NCBI GenBank assembly: GCA_963921425.1
Contig: OY992836.1
Location: forward strand, 6,587,825-6,651,824
DNA: 64,000 nt
Source of the DNA: Dryas octopetala
Taxonomy: Eukaryota; Streptophyta; Magnoliopsida; Rosales; Rosaceae
Direction of reading: 5' to 3'
Below the pieces are notes generated by a model. That model saw only the letters and a list, made by a program, of their open reading frames with translations. It was not told the origin of the DNA and did not search any database. Below are positions 12,104-23,943 of the stretch, piece by piece; position 1 is the first letter of the stretch; every line of letters starts with the position of its first letter. The position numbers were made by a program, and so were the translations under genes.

Positions 12104-13629
12104 CTATTCTAAACCAGTAGCATCATCGTCATTTGTATCTGACGGAGGTTGATGAAAGGATGGTGGCGGGACAAACTTAGGTATCGCCTTGGTCAATGCA
12201 GCGTAGAACGCCTCCTTCTCCGCTTTCTCGGCTCGTAAGTCCTCTTGCAACTTCTTCACTTGAGCGGACAACCCTGCGACGACTGTAGATGGCTGAGAAG
12301 AAGATGAAGACGAAGACGAAGACGAGGATCGAACGTCACGAATCCGTCCATATCCCATGCCGTGTATTTCCTTACCGGGCCTAACACCCAATGAGTCTAT
12401 CATAATACGAAGTCCGACATCGGGATCGGGTACTGGAATTGACTCCAACGGAGTACCAGGAGGGTGCTACTCGGCCAAGCTCTCCAAATATATTCTCGAG
12501 TTGGCCACCATCTCATCCTTCAAAATGTTATATATACAAGTAACCAATTAGAAAAATAAATATAAAAAATTGTGAAAAAAATTAAAATATAAAAAACTAA
12601 CATGTTTTGCCTTGGCCGCATCACAACTGGGATGAACATAGATATCCCCGAAAATGTCTATCTCCGGGAACTGAGACCCCCGCTGAAAAAGAAAATAATT
12701 TTGTCAAAGATCCAAACAATATTAAAGAATATATATGTATTAAATTAAATAATGACGTATCCGACGTCGCGACTCCACCCGATATGAGATGGGCGTCGGA
12801 CCACTATGATGGTTAAACGGCTTTCCTTTTCGGTTTCTGGCATTGCGACCGAATTTTTCTGTTAAATATTAAGCAAATTATAAATGTGTTAGTGTATGTA
12901 TACAATAATAGAATAACAAAACAATAATCGATTTTTTAAAGTCTTAAAATGATAAAACGTACCAAAAATGACGGGCTCATGAAATGATCGCACAAAAAAG
13001 GCCACTGGTCAGACCGCTCTACCAACTCCATAGGGGGGTTCACCTATGCCTCAACTGCCGACGAAAATCCCTTGAAATGCACATGTAGTTCGTGCTTCCA
13101 CTGCCTGTAGGACTTGATAAGTAAATCAGTCATATACGTGACGGTGATTGGATCATCCATCTGAATGTCAAATTAAGTTAACCTGAAAAAAAAAAAAATT
13201 AAATTGTTATGAATGATCAAATTTATCGTTTTGAATTAATTATTGAGCTATATACTCACTGAGATGGAGCGGATCACTTTGTATTGAATCTCTGCCGGCA
13301 ATTTTTTTCAAGTGGTTGCAACCATGGCGCACTCGGCACGGATAATAGCCTCCACATCGTGCGAGAACAAACTGTCAACGTTAGGATTTAACGGTCGTCG
13401 GCCGTTTTGCACACACATGACTCGAATCCGCGCTCCAGTACTGCGCACGATCCGAGAGGACTTCTACCCATTACATGGTCCCCTCGTCGCAGTGGATGAC
13501 GTCGCAGTAGATGAAGCGGAAGCAGTGACCTGACTAGAGTGGTGAGATCGACGGGCCCTCCGTGGCATAGAGGTGCTCCTAGTACTCGAGGATGACAGAA
13601 CTACATCATCGGGAGCTGACTCCATCGCC
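12104..13629 (-). pseudogene. Plant CACTA accessory transposase (Transposase_24/Ptta-like), degenerate
   Basis: Read on the minus strand, pieces in order are an N-terminal Ser/Arg-rich region (from an ATG at 13629), a helical piece at 13160-12965 with TDLLIKSYRQWKHELHVHF and CDHFMSPSF, KFGRNARNRKGKPFNHHSG near 12855-12800, FPEIDIFGDIYVHP near 12670-12630, and a C-terminal piece at 12448-12104 with GLRIMIDSLGVRPG, a Ser run and a coiled coil (VKKLQEDLRAEKAEKEAF). This order is that of the plant Ptta/En/Spm protein family. In-frame stops occur at least three times (in the N-terminal piece, after SSAVEA, and after YLESLAE). It is therefore a pseudogene; exon borders are approximate. Confidence 0.75.
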
Positions 13630-15059
13630 TTCCAGCTTATAACTAAATTATATTTCTCAAATTAATTAATCTACATTTTGTAATTAAACTTAATTTTATA
13701 TTTGAAAACTAACAAACTAACTAATCTACATACAAACTACCTAATAAATTTTATAATTAAAAAACATATAAAACTAACTAATTTTATATGAAAACTAATT
13801 TGTTATCTAGCATAAGAAAATATCAACAAACTAATTTCCCTAAGAACAATGATGAGGATTAAACTAATTTATTCAACACTAATAAACAAATTTAAGAACA
13901 AAAAATTAAAAACACCAGTTAATACCAACAAACACCAGCCAAAGAACATTAAAAGAGCGATTGAGTCTTAAGTCTAACCTGAAAAATTTCCCTGGGTGTT
14001 ACTATTCCCTTGGCAACCTGCACTTGATCCCTCTGAAAAAAAGCTGAAGCTAATAAGCAGAAAACATAAAAACTTCCAAATAAAATAAAAATAAAATAAA
14101 AACCCACAATCGGGTGGGTTTGCTGCAGTTGGGTTCCGGTGGGGTTGCTGGTCGGGGTGGGGGTGGGGGTTGCTAGTGAGGATAGGTTTAGGAGAATGGG
14201 AATCGAGGGAAGCGGCAGGGAGAGGGGAAGGAGAGAGAAAGAGGAAGCCGGGGAGGGTTTTGATGGGGGTGGGGATGGGTTTCGGGAAGAGAGAAAGAGG
14301 AGGGGGAAAGGATGGGTTCCAGGGAGAGAAAAAGAGGAGTGGGTGGGGATAGGGATGGGTTTCAGGGAGAGAGAAATAGGATGAGAGATCGGGAGAGAGA
14401 GTTTTGGGCGATCGGGAGCGGCGATAGCGTCGAGAGGAAGCGAGAGATGCAGCGGCGAAGCGACGGCGGGGCTGGGGCTAGGCGGGGATCGGCGGGGATG
14501 AGGGTTTCTGTGGGCTAGGCTAGGCTGGGCGGGGCTGGGCTGGGGCTGGGCAGGGATTGGCGGGGATGGGAGTTTCTGTGGACTGGGCTGGGCGAGGCTG
14601 GGGCTGGGCTAGGCGGGGCTGGGGCTGGGCGAGGAAATCAGAGAGATGAGAGAAAACAGAAGGAAGGAAAAAAAATAGAAAAGAAGAAGAAGAAGAAAAG
14701 AAGAAAACAAAGCATTTTAAAAATCTCGAGACCCTTAGGTGACAAAGCATTTTCGTCGCCAAAAAGTTCTTGGGCGACGAACTAAGAATCTCCTTGCTTA
14801 AGAACAACTTGGGCGACGAACTTCAAGTTCGTCGCCCAAACATTAAAATATATGGCGGGCTTAACCCCGTCAAATTTTTCAGCTTTTGGCGACGAAGAAG
14901 GTATTCCGTCGCCCAAAAGAGTCTTGAGCGACGACTTTCCCACTTCGTCACCTAAAAGCTGTCCGAATAATTAATTTTAAATAATTAAATATGTTGTTAA
15001 TCTTACATAATCAATTATGTTGTTAATTTTATATAATCAATTTATTAATTTAACAATCC

Positions 15060-17090
15060 GAACCATTCATTTATTAGTCCTTCACTAAAAGATCATCCCT
15101 ACAAAAAATCGGTCAAATCGGAATTAATCTAGCCGTTCTATTATCATTATTAAAATCATGATTATTCATAAGTTCGATCTCCGATACCTAACTTCTAAAA
15201 CTTTAATTGAGCTAATTTTTTGCATAAATGATCTTTGAGTAGGAAACTAATAAACGAACAGTTCGGATCGTTGAAAACACAATCGATATATGAGATTCTA
15301 TATATAAATGAACGGTTTATATATTTGAAGAATAAAATTTCATTAACTCTTTCATTGAAATCTTGTAATTTCAATAATTATGAAGACCACAACGTGATTA
15401 CAACGATCAGAGCTGTTCATCATCTACGTTCATACTCAAAGATCATCTGTGCAAAAAATTAGTCCAATTGGAGTTCATCTACCCGTTCGATTATTATTAT
15501 AAGAACCACGATCGTTCATACACTTAAACGCCAAACCTAACTTCTACATCTCCGATTGAGATAATTTTTTGCATGGATGATCTTTGAGTAGGGCAGTAAG
15601 AAATGATCGGTTCGGATCGTTCAAAACACAATAGAAAAGTGAGCTTTTACATACAAATACACTTGAAGAATATAATTATATTAGCTTTTTCGTTGAAACT
15701 TTGTCGATTCAACAATTGTGAAGACTACAATGTGATTTCAACGATCCGAGCCGTTCATTTTATTCGTTTATACTCAAAGATCATCTCTGTTGAAAATCGG
15801 TCAAATCGGAATTTATCTACTCGTTCGATTAGTATTAAAAAATTCACAATCGTTCATAAGTTCGAGCACCGTTACCTAACTTTTACACATCTTCGATTTA
15901 GTTAATTTTTTGCAGGGATGATCTTAAAGTGGGGAATTAAAAAATGAACAGTTCGGACTGTTAGAAATACGATCGCATCTTATGTGATTACATACATAAA
16001 AAATTGTACACAAAAAAAGGCAATAAGACTTTGGGAGACGAACTTCACATTTCGTTGCCTAAGATCACTTTAGGCGACGAACTTTAAGATTCCTCGCCTA
16101 AAGAAACTTAGGGCGACGAACTATTTCCTCGCTCAAAGTTACTTTAGGCGAGGAATGTTAAATTTCGACGCCCAAAGTCTCTTTGAGTGACGAAATTTGA
16201 CATTCCTCGCCTAAACTAACTTTGAGCAATGATCTTTCATGCGTTTGAACTCCGATACTTAACTTCTACATCTCCAATTGAGCTAATTTTTTGCATAGAT
16301 GATCTTTGAGTGGGAAACTAATAAATGAACGGTTCGGATCATTGAAAACACGATCGATATATAAGATTATATATATAAAAGAACGGTTTTATACATTTGA
16401 AGAATAAAATTCTATTAACTCTTTCATTGAAACATTGTCGTTTCAATAATTATGAAGACCACAATGAGATTACAACGATCAGAGCCATTCATCATCTATG
16501 TTGATACTCAAAGATCATCCTTGCAAAAAATCGATCTCGTTCAATTATTATTATAAGAATCACGATCGTTCAAAAGATCATCCCGTTCAATTATTATTAT
16601 AAGAATCACGATCGTTCATACACTCTAAACGCCAAACCTAACTTCTACATCTCTGATTGAGATAATTTTTTGTATGGATGATCTTTGAGTTGGGCACTAA
16701 GAAATGATCGGTTCGGATCGTTAACAACACAATATAAAAGTGAGCTTCTACATACAAATACATTTGAAGAGTATAATTCTATTAGTTTTTTCGTTGAAAC
16801 TTTGTCGATTCAACAATTGTGAAGACTAAAATGTGATTTCAACAATCGGAGCTGTTCATTTTATTCGTTTATACTAAAAGATCATCCCTGCAAAAAACCA
16901 ACCAAATCGGAATTCATCTACTTGATTGATTAGTATTAGAAAATTCACAATTGTTCATAAATTCAAGCACCGTTACGTAACTTTTACATCTCCGATTGAG
17001 CTAATTTTTTGCAATGATGATCGTTGAGTGAGGAATTAAAAATTGAACGGTTCGGATCATTGGAAAAACGATCGCATTATATGAATAATC
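15060..17090. repeat. Nested ~345-bp tandem repeats inside the CACTA element
   Basis: A block beginning GAGCTAATTTTTTGCATRRATGATCTTTGAGT recurs near 15207, 15553, 15896, 16265, 16652 and 17000, mostly ~345 bp apart. Between these, an inverted version (AAAGATCATCCNTGCAAAAAATC) appears, so each unit is partly palindromic. The stretch 15180-16230 is duplicated at 16245-17110 with high similarity, and a subterminal motif block separates the copies. Frames through this region carry no protein similarity. Confidence 0.8.
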
Positions 17091-17300
17091 TACATAAAAT
17101 TGTACAAAAAAAAAAGGCAATGAGACTTTGGGCAAGGAATATGCATGTTCCTCGCCCATACATTTGGTGACGAATACGTAAGTTCCTCGCCTAAAGTTAC
17201 TTTGGGCGACGAGTTTTAGTTCGTCTCCCAAAGTTTCGTCGCCCAAATATGTTTTTCTTGTAGTGACAAGTTCCTTCATTCAAAGAAAATCAATTCAGGG

Positions 17301-18032
17301 CTAAAGGATCTTCAATCCTTGTATGATTGATTAAGGGACAAAAGTTCCTTAATTTTCTTCAATTAATTGAGAACCAGAAGTTTCTCAATTCTTATAAATT
17401 GTATTAGCGCCTTTGAGCTCCAATTTTATGCCTCACTTCATGAGAGCAAAAGGTGCATGAGAATTAAGTGTGACTCAATTCTTATACACTCGAATGAGTG
17501 CAAAATGACTCAATTGTTATACAATTAAATAAGATAAGAATCCGAAGTTTCTTATTACTTATCATACAAGGACATAAAGTTCATTGTCCATACAAGGACT
17601 CGAAGTTCCTTATTACTTATATATTATACAAGGATATGAAGTTCCTTGATCCATCCATATAAGGACATGAAGTTCCTTGACCCATACAAGGGTCTTAAGT
17701 TTCTAATACCTATTTGAGAACCAAAATTCTAATCGTGACCAATATTCTGAACCCGAAGTTTCAGATATATCAAAATAAATAAAACCAGAGTTTATGGATC
17801 ATAATATTATGAACCTGAAGTTTTATAATTAATATGATTATTTTATATTATTTTTCTTATGGAATTTTAATATTAGTATTATTTTAATTAAGTTTATGTT
17901 CCACTACCCGTAGTATATTATTATATATTGTAATTTGTGATTATTCATACATAAATGAGATAAGGGCCTGAAGTTCCTCCATATATCTTTTATATGCAAA
18001 TTAAGACTCGAAGTTTCTTAATTTATTCTTTT
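17301..18032. repeat. Array of short hairpins with conserved loop and variable stem
   Basis: At least ten units have the form stem - (A/C)CYYGAAGT - complementary stem. Clear cases are AATTGAGAA..TTCTCAATT (17368-17393), ATAAGAA..TTCTTAT (~17533-17555), CAAGGA..TCCTTG (~17629-17649), CTGAA..TTCAG (~17747-17764), ATTATGAA..TTTATAAT with a G-U pair (~17806-17829) and AAATTAAGA..TCTTAATTT (~17998-18023). The stems differ yet remain paired, while the loop core GAAGT is kept. The CACTA element was inserted in one such unit (AGGACTACA / ACAAGTTCCT across 11507-17275). No protein frame is associated. Confidence 0.6.
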
Positions 18033-18112
18033 CGGTAACTAGAAATTTTTATGATTTATTTTGATTCTTTAATGTTGGTTGCTCTTCTCTATGACTCCAT
18101 ATAAACTTTTTT

Positions 18113-18252
18113 AATGTTGTGCATTAATTTGAGTACGTATATAACTTTTTTCTTGCAGATGTGATTATACGTAGTTATATGATTTTTTTTCTTCTTTAAT
18201 GTTGTGCATTAATTTGAGTACGTATATAACTTTTTTTCTTGCAGATGTATTT
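18113..18252. repeat. ~55-bp direct duplication
   Basis: TTAATGTTGTGCATTAATTT and the following GAGTACGTATATAAC..CTTGCAGATGT occur twice, starting near 18113 and 18199. The part TTTGAGTACGTATATAACT occurs a third time near 19086. The stretch 18260-19600 otherwise has no gene; a perfect 13-bp hairpin (CTCTCAAGTTTTG) lies at about 19281-19316. Confidence 0.7.
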
Positions 18253-19605
18253 TTTTTGCTTGCTCTTCTTGCTCGATAGATACTCTGAGGCCTCAAACCC
18301 TTTTCACTCGAGTCCCATGACGATTGAACAACATAAAGGATCCCTTATTGCATGCTTATTTTAACCTTTTAGTCGATATTGGAAGTAAGAATCATGGAAA
18401 AGAGCAAGAATGAACTCTCCAATCTCAATGGGCCCTGTCCAAAAAAAAGAAAAAAAAGAAATATATCTCTCCTTGTGGGCCCCAAGGAGCAATAACAAGT
18501 TAACAAACCTAGTGAAATCCAGCCCGCCAAGATGTAGATCGATCCAAGCGGTAGGACTTGCAGTACAAACAAATTAATTAAAGCAAAAGCATCCATATCT
18601 TTAATCTTAGCCTATCTTTGATCTCCTGCTACTCTAAACGACACAACTATGGATCCATGAAAAGCAGCAACACCTATTTTGTATTTGTTTATAATATCCA
18701 TCACATAAGCATGGCACTTTTGCATGTACATGAGTTGGCTTTGAAGCCATTAATTACAACTATACGGACAGTCTATACTTTCTTAATTTGGGTACAAAAG
18801 TATATATATATACCGTAACAACTATATATTCATCTCTGTTTCTTCATGGTGGTTGATTCCATTGACTATATCATGTAGTCAACGCCATTAACATTCATTG
18901 TAGTACGTGGATTCTATTGACTTCATGCAGTAAGTGCAAACAGAAACTGATCCATCTGCAATATATCTTCGCAAAGCCTTAAATCAAGTGCATGTGATCG
19001 GAAAGGTGGGATGAGGGTGTATTAATTTTATTTTTTATTATGTTGGATCAAAGTATATATATCGTAGGTTCTTTTTTCTTTTTAATTTGAGTACGTATAT
19101 AACTATATATCGTAGGTTCAAGCATCCATATACATATGAATTGATAAAGGACTTTTAATTCACGGCCCCCAAATTCCAATCACCTCCAACTATTCATCTC
19201 ACAATTATATGATTATATCCCAATGTTGCAATTTTACTTATTTTTCTAGAAGTTCGTTAATCATTTATAGTTTAAGGCTTAGCTCTCAAGTTTTGGATTT
19301 TATTCAAAACTTGAGAGTTAAAGTACCATAAACCGTAAATTCTAAAATGATTGTCCTACAACCTAAAGTAATCAACCTTAAAGTCTAAGCCCCAAACCCC
19401 CTAAATTATACTCAATATATCTTACATTAATTATTAAAAAAAAAAAAAAAAACTAAAATTAAACATACTGTAACGTATTGTTTACAAATTAAGGAGTAAA
19501 ATAAATGGAAAAGAAGTTGAGCGCTAATTCATAGAGGTTAACTTCCACTTAAGAATTTCTAGTAAATTTATATATAACAAAAAAAGATAACACGTATGTG
19601 TTAAC

Positions 19606-20113
19606 TAGACCTGGTCGTCAAAGTCATAGAAGATATGATAACAGGATACGAACACATACGAAAAATTTGGTGTTCAATTCGAACCTTATTGGGTTGGGTC
19701 CGTAACCAGTTGGCACGATATTTAACGGGTTGAGTTAGCGTTCATCCGCAAAACACGATAATCAACAATTAGTTTGTTTTTGCTTCTTAAAAATCATTAA
19801 AGCTATAAAAAGAAATTTTTATGTACTATTTTGGTAATATGTTTTAGACTTTATTATGTAATGTTTTATTTATTTTATTTATTTTATTATTGGTATTTTT
19901 TTAAAACTGTTGATATTTTGTTGCCTGGTTAACAAAAAAATAAAGAGAAAATGAACAATTAAAGCAGCTAGGTGTACACGACATTGTAATTCAGCGAATC
20001 GGGTTTTGATTTACATGCATATGTTAACATGATAATGGGTCGGGTTAATTTGTATTTAACATTATTTCACACAACATAAACATACTAACAGACAACACAT
20101 TGTGAGGTCTCTA
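19606..20113. mobile_element. hAT-like MITE
   Basis: Flanking 8-mers GTGTTAAC and GTGATAAC match at seven of eight bases. The ends TAGACCTGGTC / GAGGTCTCTA are imperfect inverted repeats. Internal motifs such as GGGTTGGGTCCGTAACC and GGGTCGGGTTAATTTG are of the kind seen in plant hAT MITEs. No coding content. Confidence 0.55.
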
Positions 20114-20121
20114 GTGATAAC

Positions 20122-21596
20122 CTTAATTACAATCTTAAACCATATCACCAAATTGATTAATTATTATAATTATACACTAGCAGATCGAGATTAGGAGGTA
20201 CAACTTGCAGGCCTAGCTGGATTAAACTCCCTAAGATTGCGATCGGGCTACTTGCATGGCCAAAAGAACATTCTTGATTTCATTGCAATTTAAAAGAAAA
20301 AGGGAATATCCGAAGGGACCCGCCAGCTTCATATATTATATAATTGTGCTCCATCAGGTGGCTCTTGATATATGGTTGATTAAGAGGAGCAAACAAATAC
20401 TGTATTAATTGCATAAACAATTAATATAAACGATTATTGAAAGAGAGTTCATACACATCAAACGATTATTGAACGGCTCTTTTTATTGCGTAAACATCAA
20501 TATTTTGGCAAGCGTAATTCGTTTAATAGGCGCGCTTCTCTTTTTTCTATTCTCAAATCATAAATACAAACAAACTTAGTTGTTAAACCCAAATGAAATA
20601 CCCAAAAAAAAAAAATTGAACATGTGAAATTAAGGATTAATTAAGGAAAGAGAATTAAGGAAAAATTAATTAAGGAGAGAGAAGCAGCAAACCAATTCTC
20701 ATGGGCAGAAAAGTAAATTTGAAAAATAGATAACGAACCACTAGATGGCTGAAACGATCTCGATCAGTCATTCGGACTCGGAGATAAATTTTAGAATTTA
20801 AAAACCGTTCTGTTTTATTATAGATATTATGATAAATAACACATTGGCAAATGGTGATAAGTATCATGGGATATTTTGGAAGGATTTTGGCGTACAGTGA
20901 CTACCACGTTTTCACAAGTAGGTGTTTAATTTTTGTTTATCATTGTCTCTATTGTGATTATTAAACTACAAGGAGCTAGCACACAATTTATTCATGATAA
21001 GTGACTCACCAGTCACCACGACAAAACTAGCTTAATTCATACTAATCAAGTAAGCTGTTAATAAAAGCAGTCGTTGACTGTTTCTTAATAGTAGCTTAGA
21101 TTCAATTTGGTGTGGCCAAAATAAGTAATTTATTTTAAAAAATTTCAAAGCAAATATATTTGATAAATAAATTAAAAGTTTTTTTTTTCTTTTTTTTTTT
21201 TGCCATGAATTAAAAGTTTTTTTTTTTCGGATTTGAATTTATTGATGCAAAAATCCATAAGATATGTAACAACTTAAAAGTGATGATGTGGATGCTGAAT
21301 AAATTTTCTTGGAGGATGAACAAGCTTGCTGGTTTGCCTTGTAGAGAGATCTTCATGCATGAACAAGAATCAAAGGAAGTAGCACTGGTGTGGTACTAGC
21401 CAATTATGCTTCGATGATTAAGTCAGTGAAGAGCAAGGGGAGATGTTTGAGTAAGAACAAATGATGAACTTGTGATGAACTTATGAGAATATGGAAGAAC
21501 AATGCAAAAACTTCTGGGTTATTCTTGTGTGTATCACTTCTTTGTGGCCATAAGTGCATATTTATAGGCAAAGAAGAGATAAAGAGGAGTTTTATC
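20122..21596. other. Intergenic, no gene seen
   Basis: AT-rich with poly-T tracts near 21180-21230. No reading frame has domain support. Confidence 0.55.
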
Positions 21597-22270
21597 CAAA
21601 GGTGAGCATTTTAACCGTGCACCGCCAAAACTGGCCGAACCGCACCGGTAAAACATCATAAAAAACTGTGTTGACTAAAAAACGTCAACACCGCAAAGAA
21701 AACCGAACTGCACCGGTTCCTTCCGGTTCCACACTTCATTTAACCAAACCGCACCGCATAAATAAAACAAATATATTTTTATATTTTTTACCATTTTTAT
21801 ACATATATATACCATTTTTATATACTTTTTATACACATTTTTATGTTCATTAACTTGTAGTTGTAGTCACTGATTGTATAATTGTAATTGTTTTTAACTT
21901 TTAAGTTTTAAGCACTAAAACAGAGTTCAATGTGTGAGCCTTTTTGGTTAAATTCATTGAATCAACTTATAAACTTGTTTTTTTTAGGCCAAAACTTGTT
22001 AATTAGGTTGGGTTTGCATCATTAAAATAATTGGGCTTAGGCTTAAAAAAATAAAGCTGAAGCCCAAAAGTGTCAATATAAAAAATAGCCCATTAGGCCC
22101 AGAACCGTAGTAGAGAACCGTACCGCACCGCACCTTAAATGGTTTGGTTTGGTTTGATTTTTCTTCTTCCTTCCTAATTTTTAGCACCGAACCGCACTGT
22201 ATAGGGACGTCCAGCATGGAGCACGGTTTCGGGGGTGAACCAGGCCGAACCGCACCGCGCCCACCTCTAG
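21597..22270. mobile_element. hAT-like MITE with CCGCACCG motifs
   Basis: The left end CAAAGGTGAGCA and the right end (complement CTAGAGGTGGGCG) are imperfect inverted repeats. The subterminal motif GAACCGCACCG occurs repeatedly at both sides in opposite orientation around an AT-rich centre. Flanks GTTTTATC and TTTATCTG suggest a decayed 8-bp duplication. No transposase. Confidence 0.6.
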
Positions 22271-23205
22271 TTTATCTGCATGTTGATGAGTGATGGAGAG
22301 GAGCAGGCCACGTCACTAATTCAGAATAATGCCATGCACAGCATCCAACTTGCTTTACATTGAATGCAAAAGAGACTTTGGTGCCAAAGATAACTTTAAG
22401 AGTCCCATCTGAAGTTAGAGTGTCAGGAATAGTAGATTGTCAGGTGATAGGCACTTGAGTATGACTGAAGATATTACCCAGCGCCCCTTTTAGAAGAGTG
22501 GTGGATTATAGTCCTTGAGCTGAACCGAGCACTTGCCACTCTTTATGGATTTCCCAAGTGTAAATGGGTTGTTGTTGGATTGGATCGGGAAGAGATCAAA
22601 TTGGTTCAATTCGAACAATGCACAAGAATCCACCAATCTCACCAAGTATAAGATTGCTTGATATGTCAGATCAGGTAGGCATTGTGCCAAAGCCGAGTCG
22701 AGCGAAGGAGTCAGTAATGTCGTGGTGATGAAATTAATTGACTAAGTCTGTGCCTGACCGTGTTCGGCTTGGACCTAACAGTGATGCCAAAATCAGATCG
22801 TAGAGTGGCTGAGCTGGAGTAATATATATATATATATATATATATATGAGGCCGGTGGCTTGTGCAATTTGGTCAAGTCAATGGTTGACTGGTCAAAATA
22901 CTATGTAGGTTGTACGAAGCCACGTGTCAACCTGTGAGTGGTCAAATTCATGTGAATTTATCCACAAACAAAATCCTTTACTAATCCAGTTGGACATGGA
23001 TAAATATTTGCTTCATTAATTATTTTTTTTCAGTTTTAGTAAACGTAACAAATTAAGAAAACTGAAAGGGTGGAGAATCCTCATTATTAATATCTAACAA
23101 AAAGTGAGTAAACTAATTTAACGTTTTGCTATGAGTTACAAGTACAACTCAAACTATTTAACAATTGTAAATGCATCTAATTAATATCATAAATAACACT
23201 CAGCC

Positions 23206-23213
23206 TATAAATA
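23206..23213 (+). promoter_or_regulatory. TATA box of ECA1-like peptide gene
   Basis: TATAAATA, 64-71 bp before the start codon. Upstream (22870-22950) are several TTGAC/GTCAA W-box cores and one CCACGTGTCA element. A mutated copy of this promoter lies at 27375-28060, where the TATA reads TATTAATA. Confidence 0.75.
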
Positions 23214-23276
23214 GAGAAAATATATTTTCTTATTACTTAACCACAATCATTCCGAAGATCCCTAAAAAAAATAAAA

Positions 23277-23669
23277 ATGGGAAGGTTGAACACTTATCCC
23301 ATTGTTGTTAAAATTTTGTTTTTCGTGGTTGTAACAGTAATGATCTTACCAGGACATGCAAGCATAGCGCCTTCCCCATCTGATTATAAGTCTGTAGAAG
23401 AGTGTGAAAGAAGGATTTCTATACAGTGTGGAAAAGAAATATTTGATAGTATATTCAAACAAGGGGTTGTCACTAATAATTGTTGCCTTCAACTGGCGTT
23501 AGTAGGTCAGTCATGTCACAAGGCAATGGTGAACAAAGTTCTTGCAGGACCTCAATCCAAAGTAAACAAACATAAGGCTTTGACCAAGAGTATTGAAATT
23601 TGGAATCATTGTGTTTCATCCTTACCATCTATCTCACCCGCGTATTCTCCTAATTCTGCACAAGAATAA
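23277..23669 (+). CDS. Secreted prolamin-like (ECA1/EC1-type) peptide
   Basis: Single-exon frame of 130 aa. Residues 1-30 are a signal peptide (KILFFVVVTVMILPGHAS). The mature part has six cysteines: C-x7-C (CERRISIQC), a long helix, the CC pair in NNCCLQLALVGQSC, and a final C in IWNHC. This is the pattern of the plant prolamin-like/ECA1 gametogenesis-related family, whose known members include egg-cell-secreted EC1 proteins. The tail is Ser/Pro-rich. Lack of introns and the short leader are usual for the family. Tissue and role cannot be read from the sequence. The ATG follows an A-rich leader and a good TATA box. Confidence 0.85.
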   Translation: MGRLNTYPIVVKILFFVVVTVMILPGHASIAPSPSDYKSVEECERRISIQCGKEIFDSIFKQGVVTNNCCLQLALVGQSCHKAMVNKVLAGPQSKVNKHKALTKSIEIWNHCVSSLPSISPAYSPNSAQE

Positions 23670-23943
23670 ATGCTCATCAATTATGTACTTTTTTTTGGCC
23701 AACTCATCAATTATGTACTTAATTCTATGGAAATTAACTAACTTCGACGAAAACTAAATCGAAGTTTTGACATGGACTACTACTGAAATCCAATAAAAAC
23801 ATGCAATTATATTTTTCCCATATATCTCATTGTCATTTTCTTCTCCTCTCTGTGTACGTTTGTACTTTTACATTTTTATGATACACATGATTTAATTGAT
23901 AACATCTACATTCATGTGTTTAAAACTTTGATTTTATGACAAA

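Larger units (their letters stand above)
11514..17265. mobile_element. Complete CACTA (En/Spm-type) element, inactive
   Basis: The ends are CACTACAAGAA and TTCTTGTAGTG, flanked by the 3-bp duplication ACA (11511-11513, 17266-17268). CACTACAAGAA ends and 3-bp duplications are diagnostic for the superfamily. Subterminal motifs TTTGGGCGACGAA and their inverse form dense blocks at 11530-11935, 14735-14965, 16020-16225 and 17120-17250, as expected for transposase-binding subterminal repeats. Inside are a degenerate minus-strand gene (12104-13629), a G-rich block (14110-14640) and ~345-bp repeats (15060-17090). The TNPD-type catalytic gene is not visible, so the copy is non-autonomous. Confidence 0.95.

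Noticed and set aside
14139-14807. Gly/Arg-rich frames near 14.1-14.8 kb
   Set aside because: G-rich block inside the CACTA element with no domain and frames on both strands.
17301-18032. CRISPR-like array
   Set aside because: Repeats are imperfect, with varying stems and spacing, in a plant nuclear context; a hairpin array describes them better.
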